Part shown: piece after piece, positions 1 through 7,006 of the stretch | Layout of the letters: every line of letters starts with the position of its first letter | How positions within the stretch are numbered: position 1 is the first letter of the stretch | Assembly (NCBI GenBank): GCA_964522605.1 | Contig: CAZFWV010000119.1 | Coordinates: 1-17,693 of the forward strand | Source: CAVZLD01 sp964522605 | GTDB lineage: Bacteria; Planctomycetota; Planctomycetia; Pirellulales; Pirellulaceae | Length of the DNA: 17,693 bases | Direction of reading: 5' to 3' | Position numbers and translations under genes: made by a program | The notes under the pieces: generated by a model | Database searches by the model: none | Told to the model about the DNA's origin: nothing | Seen by the model: the letters and a program-made list of their open reading frames with translations, nothing else

Positions 1-38
1 GTCAGGCGAGGACGATTTGCCTCTTATCCTCGCCTGAC
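1..38. repeat. Perfect 12-bp stem-loop at window edge
   Basis: Positions 1-12 (GTCAGGCGAGGA) are the exact reverse complement of 27-38, with a 14-nt loop. It lies about 145 bp beyond the stop codon of the minus-strand GH10-like gene, so it could end that transcript or one arriving from the left. No T-run follows on the plus strand, and the minus-strand side is outside the window, so a terminator role is only a guess. Positions 39-183 hold no other recognisable feature. Confidence 0.6.
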
Positions 39-183
39 GGCTGCGGGTTAAACGATGAGCCATTGGGAGGGTGGTGTAGTCATCTCTTTCGAGCCATCAA
101 TTTGTAAACTGCACGACCTCCTTGCAGCAGCTGCGTCCTCCCGTGATCTCGCTGGAGACGCGCAGCGGACGCCCGACGGTCCG

Positions 184-1593
184 TCAGGAGCGACATTTCT
201 GGATGGTGCGCAGCACGGGCTTGACCTGGCCTTGGTCATCCAACAATCCGGCCTTCCACTGGGGTTGGTCACACAGCTGATCCCAGACGATCCCATGTAC
301 CGAGCTTCGGCTGGCGAAGAGTCGCAGCAGATCCTCCACGTATTGCAGGTCGGGATGGCCCTGATCGGGAACCTGGGTCGGAGTGGGCATCGAGAGGAAC
401 AGAACGAGGGGCAGTCCGAACACCGACCAACGGTCGATCATCCGGCTGAATTCCAGCAGCGACCGATGAAGCGTTTTTCCGGGAAGGCAGTCGAGCGACA
501 GTTCCAGGCCGATCCCGGACAATCCCAGATCGGCGCGAACAACGATGTCGGCGAATTGCCAGGGCGACAGATCCATTGGGGCCCGTCCCAGGTATTCGCC
601 CCAGGGTTGTCGGATGCTGATGATCGCCGGCGTCCGGGAATCGGCTTGACGGAGCGATTCGAGCGCCCCGACGGTCAGTCGAAGTCGCTGTTCTTCCGAC
701 ATTTGTAGAGCGTCTTCCGCGTTGGTTGCGGCGGAACAGTACCAGAGTCCAACGCGATCGGAAAACTGTTGCACGACGGCCGCAATGTAGGAAACGACAT
801 ACGACTGAATCGCATCGAAGTCGTCGCCCCACAGATAGAGCCAATCCGGGAGATCGTCGCGTCCGAGTCGCAACAGGGGACCGCATGCCAAGCGGACGCG
901 AGTCCGCCGCGCCGCCTGGAGCATTTGCTCGATCGAAGACCAGTTCCACTCGGCCGGATTGGGCTCGCAGTCCCGCCAAGTGGGACGCACAAAGCAGAAA
1001 TTCAGCGGCGGATCGATCACTTTGGGCAGCGCGGAGATGTCGCGCGGATCGTCCAAACTGGTGGCCCACAATCCGGGGGCGGTGGGCACCGACCAGCTGG
1101 TCGTACAGAAGGCGACGACTTCGCGACTGAGTTGGTCCAACACTCGCAACGACTGCTCGAGCGACGCATTCGCCTCGGCGGCACACTTTTCCGTATCCGA
1201 CTGACTCAACGAAGCGCTGACGAAATGCTGCACCGCCTGCGTCAGCGGTTCGCGCATCGGTCCGCTGATCTGCAGTCCGCGCGATTCCCAGAGTGCCAAC
1301 TGGCTCTGCAACTGATTTAGCGTCCCACGGCTCAACTCCAATCCCAGGTGATACGGTGTATCGGAAGAGATCAGACTCGCCGTCGACAGAGCGACGCAAC
1401 GTCCGTCGGCCGCCGGCCAAGGGATCACGAATCGGCCCGATTCTTGCGTCTGACGAGTCACGATCAGGCGATCTTCGCGGGCCACCACCTGCGTCTGCCA
1501 GGGAATCCCGTCGCTGCCTACCATGTAGGCACAATCCACGGCCTCCCGCGAGAGCGGAGGTCGGCGCGCGATCAGAAAAACCATGGAACCCAT
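184..1593 (-). CDS. GH10-like TIM-barrel protein, probably catalytically altered
   Basis: Numbering here starts at a TTG at 1611 (475 aa); ATGs at 1593 (chosen) and 1584 are alternatives, and none has a good ribosome-binding site. Residues about 40-165 look like an N-terminal beta-rich/helical region. Residues about 200-475 resemble glycoside hydrolase family 10: a PTWRDCEP...WNW segment (strand and Trp pattern of GH10), a PDWLYLWG segment, and a C-terminal WDQLCDQPQWKAGL...KP segment matching the GH10 ending. At the usual WDxxNE acid/base site the sequence reads LWYCSAATNAED, so Glu directly after Asn is replaced by Ala. At the nucleophile strand, IGLELSLD keeps a Glu (E370). No signal peptide is visible, which suggests a cytoplasmic location. 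It is divergent from purC. The fold assignment is moderately sure; enzymatic activity is doubtful. Confidence 0.72.
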   Translation of the reverse strand: MGSMVFLIARRPPLSREAVDCAYMVGSDGIPWQTQVVAREDRLIVTRQTQESGRFVIPWPAADGRCVALSTASLISSDTPYHLGLELSRGTLNQLQSQLALWESRGLQISGPMREPLTQAVQHFVSASLSQSDTEKCAAEANASLEQSLRVLDQLSREVVAFCTTSWSVPTAPGLWATSLDDPRDISALPKVIDPPLNFCFVRPTWRDCEPNPAEWNWSSIEQMLQAARRTRVRLACGPLLRLGRDDLPDWLYLWGDDFDAIQSYVVSYIAAVVQQFSDRVGLWYCSAATNAEDALQMSEEQRLRLTVGALESLRQADSRTPAIISIRQPWGEYLGRAPMDLSPWQFADIVVRADLGLSGIGLELSLDCLPGKTLHRSLLEFSRMIDRWSVFGLPLVLFLSMPTPTQVPDQGHPDLQYVEDLLRLFASRSSVHGIVWDQLCDQPQWKAGLLDDQGQVKPVLRTIQKCRS

Positions 1594-1728
1594 TCTGGAC
1601 CGCTTGATCAACTCGCGGGATTACCTGTCCTCATGTCGTTCCCGCGCAACCCGTCGAAACACCGTCAGCAACTCCCGCTCAGGGTACCACGTGGAACCGC
1701 GGGGCGGTAGCCGATCCGGCGGCGGCTT

Positions 1729-1737
1729 TGCTATACT
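1729..1737 (+). promoter_or_regulatory. Extended -10 promoter for purC
   Basis: TGC followed by TATACT (hexamer 1732-1737) matches an extended -10 element (TGnTATAAT). No good -35 lies 17 bp upstream, as is common for extended -10 promoters. A start site near 1744 would leave about 35 nt of leader before the purC ribosome-binding site at 1766-1772. Confidence 0.45.
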
Positions 1738-1778
1738 CCGTGACTTCATCCACGATGCCCTGCCTGGAGGAGATTGAC

Positions 1779-2669
1779 ATGAGCGGGTCGGCTCTGCTTG
1801 AGACTTCCTTGTCCGGTTGGAACGTCCGACGCGGAAAAGTTCGCGATCTATACGACCTGGGCGACCAGTTGTTAATGGTCAGCACCGATCGAATCAGTGC
1901 GTTCGACTATGTTCTGCCCACGGGAATTCCTGATAAGGGACGCGTGCTCACGCAAATCAGCGCCTTCTGGTTCGATCGACTCGACGAAGAGAACCATCTG
2001 ATCACGACCGATCTGTCCCAGGTCGACTTACCGGATCACACCGACCGCAGCGCCCTCGCCGGCCGCTCCATGCTCGTGCGCAAGACCCAAGTTGTACCGA
2101 TCGAGTGTGTGGTGCGCGGCTACTTGGTGGGTTCGGGCTGGAAGGAGTACCAGCGGACTGGCGCGGTCTGTGGCATCTCCTTGCCCACCGGCCTGACCGA
2201 ATCCGCTCGATTTGATGAACCGATTTTCACTCCGGCGACCAAGGCCGAAACGGGACACGACGAGAACATCTCCTTTGACCGAATGGTGGAGATTGTCGGG
2301 CGAGACGTGGCGGAGGAGCTGCGGGAGCGCAGTCTGGCGATCTACAATCAGGGCGCGCGGGAAGCGTTAGAAAAGGGAATCATCATCGCGGATACGAAGT
2401 TCGAATGGGGGCGAATCGGCGACCGCCTGATTCTCATTGACGAAGTCCTCACTCCGGACAGTTCCCGGTTCTGGCCTGCGGATCAGTACCGCGTCGGCAG
2501 CAGCCAGCCTTCCTTCGACAAGCAATTCGTGCGGGACTGGCTCGAGACGACTGATTGGGACAAGAATAGTCCTCCCCCCGCCCTGCCAGAGGAGATCGTG
2601 CAGAAGACCCGCGCGAAGTACATCGAAGCCTATGAGCGTCTCACCGGGACCGCTTTCGCCTGGAAGTAG
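1779..2669 (+). CDS. purC: Phosphoribosylaminoimidazole-succinocarboxamide synthase (SAICAR synthetase)
   Basis: Catalyses ATP-dependent joining of CAIR and aspartate to make SAICAR in de novo purine synthesis (cytoplasm). The 296-residue protein has the ATP-binding GKVRDLY motif (19-25), the first family signature PIECVVRGYLVGSGW (107-121), and the second signature DTKFEWG (205-211), followed by DEVLTPDSSRFW (221-232). The length matches the long form of the family (about 300 aa, as in yeast) rather than the roughly 237-aa E. coli form. The frame stays open upstream to 1728, but GGAGGAG at 1766-1772, six bases before the ATG at 1779, fixes the start. It stands alone, preceded by an extended -10 element and convergent with the lipoprotein gene, with only 8 bp between the stops. 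Confidence 0.97.
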   Translation: MSGSALLETSLSGWNVRRGKVRDLYDLGDQLLMVSTDRISAFDYVLPTGIPDKGRVLTQISAFWFDRLDEENHLITTDLSQVDLPDHTDRSALAGRSMLVRKTQVVPIECVVRGYLVGSGWKEYQRTGAVCGISLPTGLTESARFDEPIFTPATKAETGHDENISFDRMVEIVGRDVAEELRERSLAIYNQGAREALEKGIIIADTKFEWGRIGDRLILIDEVLTPDSSRFWPADQYRVGSSQPSFDKQFVRDWLETTDWDKNSPPPALPEEIVQKTRAKYIEAYERLTGTAFAWK

Positions 2670-2678
2670 GTTCCCGGT
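2643..2678. terminator. Inverted repeat spanning the convergent purC/lipoprotein ends
   Basis: ACCGGGA (2643-2649) pairs perfectly with TCCCGGT (2672-2678) across a 22-nt loop that contains the purC stop codon. It sits exactly where two convergent genes meet, as expected for a bidirectional terminator, but there is no T-run, so the role is tentative. Confidence 0.3.
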
Positions 2679-4375
2679 CAGTTCTCAGAAGCAGCGGTTT
2701 GGACAAGCTGTTCGGCCAACAGGCGTGCGCGAACTTGGCTGCCGGCGGCCAGCGGGCCTTCGTCCAGCGACCGATACGTCTGCACCGCTTGCTCCAGTGA
2801 CGCAAGGTTGTCATCACGCCAGCCAATCGCCTCCTGGCAGCGTCCCAGATTGTACTGGGCGCCCGCCTGCCAGGGTCCCGCGGCGTCAATCGCCAACAAA
2901 CGCTTTTCGAAATAGTCGATCGCCACTTCGTATTCGCCTCGGTCATAGGCCACAAGCCCCAGCCAATACGTCGCGTTCTGCTTCGTCCGCAACATGTACT
3001 CCTCCAGCGCCGCACCTAAACCCTGCGAATCGGGTTCCGACTCCGACGCCTGTGGGGAGGAAGATCGCAAGGCACGGCCGATCTGATCGATTTGCGACTG
3101 AGGCGTGCGGCACTCCAGGTAAAGCGCCGTCGCGCCCGGACGATCATCGCGATTGTCGAACTGGCCGCGGAAGTGCAACATGCGAGCTCGAATCAAGGGC
3201 GTCCGACGGTCAAACAAGGCATGTTCGCGCGCCAGACCAGCAGCGCGCGCCGGATCCGCTGCCAAGGACGAACGCTGCAAAAATGCTTCATAGGGCAAAC
3301 TCCAAATCTCCACCCGACTGACGCCGCGGCAGCGACGCAGCGCCGTGGAAAGCGCAGAGGGAACCGTTGACAAAACTAACTTTTGATCGCCGAGCAGAGC
3401 CGCCTCGAGAACCTTCATTCGTTGCGACAGATATCCCGGGGTCGCGTCGATCATCGCGACGATCGACCGCAGGTCCGATGGAGCCACGCGGTAGGTCTGT
3501 TCGGCAGATCCGGTCATCCGGGACAACAGCTGCGGATCGTCGATGACTTGGTCCAACGTCGCCACGCCGCGCCCATCCGCTCCACGAATCGCGAGCCCGA
3601 GTTTCATGTCGAGTAAGAACAACTGGTCGCCCAACAGAACGGCGGGCAACCAGGGGCGGGGAGCCGCGTCCTCCGAGTCCGCAATCCCCAGCATCACGAC
3701 GTTGATGCCCAGTTGCCGCGCGAGCAGGATGAAGACCCGTGATTTCTCTTCCGCCGTACCGCGCCCCATCAGAAGCGACTCCCACGCCTGCAGAATTAAG
3801 TCGGAACCAAACCGCCGGGAACCGTTCTGTTCCATCTCCTCCAACTGCAGGTTGCGGACCGTCCAATCAAACAGCCGAAGCGCGTGCATCAATTGCGTCT
3901 GCCGATCCGGCTCCACCAAGGAGATTGTCGCATCCATCCGCTGCTGGAGATCCGGCGGAATGGATTCCTGCCGCAGCACCGACTGGGCCACGTCACGCAG
4001 CCAAGTTGCCTCCTGCAACATCTGAACGTCAAAAGGCTCGATTTCGAACCGCGCCAGTTGCGTCTCGGAAACCAGCGGCTGATAACGCTTTGGCAGACGA
4101 CGCGCCAGAGGATCCGCCACCCATTCCGGATTCGGTGGCTGTTTCTTAATCCATTGTCGCAAGTGATATCCGATTTTGTTCTGCGCCTGCCTCGTGTCGA
4201 ACTCGTCCATTCGGTTCAAGAAATCGAGTGCTTGTCGTAAATCACTGCGGCGTTCGAGTTCCGTCATTCCCACCGGCTCCGACGGAATATCGAATGGGTC
4301 GGATGTCCCACATCCGTTAATGACAACGAACAACGTCAGCAAAACTAAGGCAAACCCAACGTTCCGTTCCAACAC
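2678..4375 (-). CDS. Lipoprotein with degenerate transglutaminase-like domain and C-terminal TPRs
   Basis: A 565-residue predicted lipoprotein. The GTG at 4375 was chosen because AGGGGAG lies 8 bases upstream and it gives a compact signal: MLERN, a hydrophobic stretch, then a lipobox ending VINGC with the lipidated Cys at about 22. A TTG at 4408 would overlap kdsA. Residues about 160-270 resemble the transglutaminase-like fold: an FDWTVRNL helix, then GRGTAEEKSRVFILLARQLGI, where active members have a catalytic Cys near RGxCxxxA. That Cys is absent, and no clear catalytic His follows, although an LFLLDMK strand fits the Asp position. Residues about 467-537 form two TPR-like helical pairs (YWLGLVAYDRGEYEVAIDYFEK). 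It lies 23 bp downstream of kdsA, probably in the same transcript. It may be a scaffold or binding protein on the periplasmic side; the specific function is unknown. Confidence 0.85.
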   Translation of the reverse strand: MLERNVGFALVLLTLFVVINGCGTSDPFDIPSEPVGMTELERRSDLRQALDFLNRMDEFDTRQAQNKIGYHLRQWIKKQPPNPEWVADPLARRLPKRYQPLVSETQLARFEIEPFDVQMLQEATWLRDVAQSVLRQESIPPDLQQRMDATISLVEPDRQTQLMHALRLFDWTVRNLQLEEMEQNGSRRFGSDLILQAWESLLMGRGTAEEKSRVFILLARQLGINVVMLGIADSEDAAPRPWLPAVLLGDQLFLLDMKLGLAIRGADGRGVATLDQVIDDPQLLSRMTGSAEQTYRVAPSDLRSIVAMIDATPGYLSQRMKVLEAALLGDQKLVLSTVPSALSTALRRCRGVSRVEIWSLPYEAFLQRSSLAADPARAAGLAREHALFDRRTPLIRARMLHFRGQFDNRDDRPGATALYLECRTPQSQIDQIGRALRSSSPQASESEPDSQGLGAALEEYMLRTKQNATYWLGLVAYDRGEYEVAIDYFEKRLLAIDAAGPWQAGAQYNLGRCQEAIGWRDDNLASLEQAVQTYRSLDEGPLAAGSQVRARLLAEQLVQTAASEN

Positions 4376-4398
4376 GATCAAGACTCCCCTTCCGCGCG

Positions 4399-5226
4399 TC
4401 ACACCCAATCCGGGACCGCTTCGCGGATTGCCAGTACCTGACGGAGCAATTGTTCCACTTGACCCAGCGGGACCATGTTGGGACCGTCACTGGGAGACAA
4501 ATCCGGGTCGGGATGCGTTTCGAAGAACAGCCCATCGATTCCCACTGCGACAGCCGCCCGGGCGAGCGGCGCCACCATTTCCCGTTGCCCACCCGTCGCA
4601 CTGCCAAGCCCACCGGGCTGTTGGACACTGTGGGTTGCATCGAAAACCACGGGGGCACCCAACTGTCGCATCTGCACCAACGACCGCATGTCGTTGACCA
4701 GTTCCCCATATCCGAAAAATGTCCCGCGCTCGCAGAGAAGGATGTTGTGGCATCCACCCGACTCGAGCTTCGTGATGACATGCCGCATGTCTTTCGGAGC
4801 CATGAATTGGGCCTTCTTCACATGCACGGCCCGCTCGGTCCGGGCGGCCGCAAGCAACAGATCCGTCTGGCGTGCGAGAAAGGCAGGAATCTGCAACAGT
4901 TCACAAACTTCGGCCACCGGCGCCGCCTGCTCCGGCAAGTGAATATCGGTCGTCACGGGAATCGCCAGTTCGTCGCGCACGCGCGTCAGAATTCGCAGAC
5001 CATCTTCCAGCCCCGGACCGCGGTACGACTCTCCACTCGTCCGATTCGCTTTGTCAAACGATGCCTTGAACACGAGGTGAATCGGCATCAATCCCGCCAG
5101 TTCGCGCAGGTGACTGGCAATGTGGAACGCCCCGTCTTCATCTTCCAACACGCAAGGCCCCGCGATCACGAGCAAGGATCGCTGCCGCCCTACCTCGTAG
5201 GGCCCTACCACCGCGGGATTATTCAC
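4399..5226 (-). CDS. kdsA: 3-deoxy-8-phosphooctulonate synthase (KDO-8-phosphate synthase), metal-dependent type
   Basis: Condenses phosphoenolpyruvate with arabinose 5-phosphate to give KDO-8-phosphate, the precursor of the inner-core sugar of LPS (cytoplasm). The 275-residue protein carries FKASFDKANR and SYRGPGLEDG near the N-terminus, PAFLARQTDL, and FFETHPDPDLSPSDGPN near the C-terminus, all family hallmarks. IAGPC (C25), H199 in FDATHS, E236 and D247 sit exactly 14 residues after the Aquifex aeolicus metal ligands C11, H185, E222 and D233. This places it in the metal-dependent class; the E. coli enzyme has Asn at the Cys position. The GTG at 5226 is preceded by GGAG with a 7-base spacer. 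An upstream in-frame ATG at 5298 is less likely. It is followed by the lipoprotein gene. KDO synthesis implies an LPS-like outer membrane. Confidence 0.96.
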   Translation of the reverse strand: MNNPAVVGPYEVGRQRSLLVIAGPCVLEDEDGAFHIASHLRELAGLMPIHLVFKASFDKANRTSGESYRGPGLEDGLRILTRVRDELAIPVTTDIHLPEQAAPVAEVCELLQIPAFLARQTDLLLAAARTERAVHVKKAQFMAPKDMRHVITKLESGGCHNILLCERGTFFGYGELVNDMRSLVQMRQLGAPVVFDATHSVQQPGGLGSATGGQREMVAPLARAAVAVGIDGLFFETHPDPDLSPSDGPNMVPLGQVEQLLRQVLAIREAVPDWV

Positions 5227-5317
5227 GTTGAGTCTCCTTTCCCCGAGATCCCCACACACCCTTGTCTGAAGGAAACAGTCCGGCCGCTCCCCCTGCAATG
5301 GCCCGTCGCACCATGAA

Positions 5318-5383
5318 TCTCAAATTGAGACAACTCACGCCGACCGGCGACGGACTGACCACGACTAGGGCGTCTTGAGACAG
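5318..5383. repeat. Short inverted-repeat element related to 15576-15680
   Basis: TCTCAA (5318-5323) is matched in inverted orientation by TTGAGA at 5325-5330 and again at 5375-5380, so the segment is bounded by this short inverted repeat. Inside is CGCCG-AC-CGGCG (5338-5349). GTCTTGAGACAG (5372-5383) recurs as its exact reverse complement at 15578-15589 in the other REP-like element. This suggests a dispersed repeat family, although the copies share little else. Confidence 0.4.
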
Positions 5384-5539
5384 TGACTGCCGCTAGCGTA
5401 TCGATTTAGCTCCCCCGGCCGGCGGTGTCGTCGAAAACCAACGACTACTTCGAGACTCCCGATCCAGCCGCCTAACCTACAGCAAGAAAGCAACTTACAC
5501 CAGCGAAGCAAGAATCCGGCCGTCTCGTTTTTAGAACCG

Positions 5540-5565
5540 GCACGGCGCGTGCTTTTTGTTTGTTT
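5540..5565 (+). terminator. Compact intrinsic terminator (plus strand)
   Basis: GCACG (5540-5544), loop GCG, CGTGC (5548-5552), then TTTTTGTTTGTTT. The short GC stem followed by a T-rich tract is a classic rho-independent shape on the plus strand. No plus-strand protein gene lies upstream nearer than purC, 2.9 kb away, so it would end an unannotated transcript starting divergently from kdsA. Confidence 0.5.
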
Positions 5566-5570
5566 CGCCA

Positions 5571-5694
5571 TGGGCTTCGCAGCCCAGGTAGCTGGCCCGT
5601 GGGGCCTTTGACGATCGGTACACCGGATGGCTGCCTTGCCCCTAGCCGTCCAGTTTTGCCAATCGAGATTGGCACGTCAAAGGCCTCTTTTTTT
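5571..5694 (+). ncRNA. Candidate structured RNA with terminal T-run
   Basis: On the plus strand a 6-bp hairpin (TGGGCT 5571-5576, loop TCGC, AGCCCA 5581-5586) precedes a long-range 11-bp perfect stem, GGCCTTTGACG (5603-5613) with CGTCAAAGGCC (5675-5685). This stem encloses two hairpins: 5625-5632 with 5644-5651 (8 bp, one G-U) and TGCCAAT 5657-5663 with ATTGGCA 5668-5674. T7 follows at 5688-5694, so the closing stem could act as a terminator. GGCCC (5594-5598) could alternatively pair with GGGCC (5602-5606), competing with the long stem. No known RNA family was recognised. An alternative is an inserted repeat element rather than a functional RNA. Confidence 0.4.
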
Positions 5695-5698
5695 GACT

Positions 5699-5839
5699 CG
5701 ACCGCCGCACCGAAGCGGAGTGGTCGCGGGGTGTGCGAGTGGGTTATCGAGGGACCACCCTCGGGCTGGTTGCTCGGTTTCGTTGGCTTTCCACATCGCT
5801 TTGGCATCATCCACTCGCACACCCCCTGGCCGTTCCAGG
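5699..5839. repeat. Hairpin cluster with 15-bp perfect inverted repeat
   Basis: GGGGTGTGCGAGTGG (5728-5742) is the exact reverse complement of 5811-5825, with 68 nt between. A nested hairpin GAGGG-ACCA-CCCTC lies at 5749-5762. Flanking hairpins are CGACC 5699-5703 with GGTCG 5722-5726 (containing CCGC/GCGG) and CCTGG 5825-5829 with CCAGG 5835-5839. It begins 22 bp beyond the stop of the minus-strand protease gene, so it would form in that 3' untranslated region. There is no T-run. It may be a MITE-like element or part of a larger structured RNA. Confidence 0.6.
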
Positions 5840-5860
5840 TCAGGTGCACAGCAGAACGCC

Positions 5861-6826
5861 TTAATCGCGCGGCCCGATCGGCTGCCGAGTGAGCCAAATC
5901 ACGAGCGGGACGGTCGCCGCGTCTCGACGAGGTTTCGACATGTCGATCGGGCGAAAGCCGGCTCGCAGGGGATGGCGTTCGAGCGGCGACGGCGACGGCG
6001 ACGGCGACGGGAAAAGGCGTTCGAGCGAAGCAGCCGTCGGACCAGAATCAACACGATCCTGTGTGGCCTGTCGCAACTCGCTTTCGGCAGCAAAGAAGAC
6101 GAACGCGGCGATCAACAGCAGCATCGGATTCTGCAGGTACAGTAGCGCGGCGATTCCCAACAATCCCGCCATCACTTGCCCAACGCGGACAGCCCAACGT
6201 GTTGCCATCCCATAGTCGGCCATCCCCATCGCGAGGATGGAGCGCAGCACGCGGCCGCCATCCATGGGGAAGGCGGGAATCAAGTTGAAGACCACAAGTA
6301 CGATGTTGACCAGAAGAAGACGGACAACAAACCCGCCGCCGATCAATCCCCAGGGGGTGATCTGCCCCAAACCGTAGAAGGCAATCACCAGCGGAAACAA
6401 CAGGGCAGCGATCACGATATTCACTGCGGGTCCCGCCACGGCAATCGCAAATTCCTGCCAAGGATTGCGAGGAATGCGATCCAACTGAGCAACGCCGCCG
6501 ATCGGCAGCAAGGTGATTCCATGGGTCGGAATGCCGAACGCGCGGGCCGCTAGCGCGTGCCCTAACTCGTGCAGCACCACGCAACCGAACAGCAAAGAGA
6601 TGAAGACCGTCTCTCCCACGGCGCGCGACAGACCACCTGCTGCAAGACTGGACATCAGTACCCACAGCAGCAGGAGCAGGAAGGACCAATGGACGGATAA
6701 ATCGATCCCGACAATACGCCCCAGCTTCCACGAACCGCGTATCAACTTCTTATCCTCGACGAAGAAGGGAAAAAACAACCGTTTGTCAAAGATACGTAGC
6801 ATAGGAACGCACGGTTCGCGCTCCAT
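5861..6826 (-). CDS. Site-2 protease family (M50) intramembrane zinc metalloprotease
   Basis: A 321-residue polytopic membrane protein. HELGH (86-90) supplies two zinc-binding His residues and the catalytic Glu. NLIPAFPMDGGR (181-192) is the conserved second motif with the third zinc ligand Asp. Hydrophobic segments lie at about 44-64, 73-95, 123-150, 160-187 and 215-245. Members cleave membrane-spanning substrates such as anti-sigma factors. No PDZ or CBS domain is seen, so the substrate is unknown. The C-terminal 70 residues are polar and low-complexity, with an SPSPSPSP run encoded by a tandem hexanucleotide. The ATG at 6826 has GGAAGGA 10 bases upstream; the ATG at 6802 (MLRIF) is an alternative with a poorer site. 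The gene is divergent from the TerB-like gene and single in its transcript as far as can be seen. Confidence 0.92.
   Translation of the reverse strand: MEREPCVPMLRIFDKRLFFPFFVEDKKLIRGSWKLGRIVGIDLSVHWSFLLLLLWVLMSSLAAGGLSRAVGETVFISLLFGCVVLHELGHALAARAFGIPTHGITLLPIGGVAQLDRIPRNPWQEFAIAVAGPAVNIVIAALLFPLVIAFYGLGQITPWGLIGGGFVVRLLLVNIVLVVFNLIPAFPMDGGRVLRSILAMGMADYGMATRWAVRVGQVMAGLLGIAALLYLQNPMLLLIAAFVFFAAESELRQATQDRVDSGPTAASLERLFPSPSPSPSPLERHPLRAGFRPIDMSKPRRDAATVPLVIWLTRQPIGPRD
5985..6010. repeat. Tandem hexanucleotide (GGCGAC)x4
   Basis: Four uninterrupted GGCGAC copies (5985-6008) plus GG lie inside the protease gene and encode alternating Ser-Pro on the minus strand. Slippage in units of six would keep the frame and only change the length of the C-terminal linker. 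Confidence 0.85.
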
Positions 6827-6862
6827 TCCGGTCGCATCCTTCCCGGATCCTCTCAGAGCATA

Positions 6863-6895
6863 GCGCCCGAGTTACCGAAGTTACCGAAGCGCCCG
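6863..6895. repeat. Nested direct repeats in the divergent S2P/TerB promoter region
   Basis: GTTACCGAA occurs twice in tandem (6871-6879, 6880-6888), flanked on both sides by GCGCCCG (6863-6869, 6889-6895). It lies 36 bp upstream of the protease start and about 110 bp upstream of the TerB-like start. A protein-binding site is possible but unproven. Confidence 0.4.
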
Positions 6896-7006
6896 CCGAT
6901 CCAACCTCGTATTTTCTCGACGTGCCGGGATGTCACCGAGGCAGACCGGTGTTAGAGTGGAGTCCGAGGAAAGAACCTGCGTGTGGTCCCAGGAGGAATC
7001 AGCCGG

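Larger units (their letters stand above)
5227..5860. other. 634-bp hairpin-rich intergenic region without a convincing gene
   Basis: Lies between the 5' end of kdsA and the 3' end of the site-2-protease gene (both minus strand). Long frames exist on both strands (for example minus 5472-5897), but they mirror each other through inverted repeats, have no ribosome-binding site and resemble no family. Instead the region holds a TCTCAA/TTGAGA-bounded segment (5318-5383), a compact plus-strand terminator (5540-5565), and a chain of nested hairpins from 5571 to 5839, each listed separately. Confidence 0.7.

Noticed and set aside
55..708. 217-codon plus-strand frame across the GH10-like gene
   Set aside because: Antisense shadow; the minus-strand frame has recognisable GH10-like motifs.
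2437..3321. 294-codon plus-strand frame overlapping purC and the lipoprotein gene
   Set aside because: Arg/Pro-rich shadow of two well-supported genes.
5298..5378. 26-codon plus-strand frame starting MARRTMNLKL
   Set aside because: No ribosome-binding site and it runs through the short inverted-repeat element; not supportable as a gene.
5835..5860. CAGGTCAGGTGCACAGCAG resembles the bacterial SRP RNA apical region
   Set aside because: The essential GGAA tetraloop and flanking symmetric-loop bases are missing, and the surrounding arms do not fold as 4.5S RNA.
5472..5897. 141-codon minus-strand frame and 110-codon plus-strand frame (5560-5892) in the kdsA/S2P gap
   Set aside because: They share mirrored segments because of the inverted repeats, lack ribosome-binding sites, resemble no family, and the minus frame overlaps the protease end.
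6955..6985. GTCCGAGGAAAGAACCTG looks like the RNase P RNA GAGGAAAGTCC motif
   Set aside because: Only a partial match and no other conserved RNase P blocks nearby.
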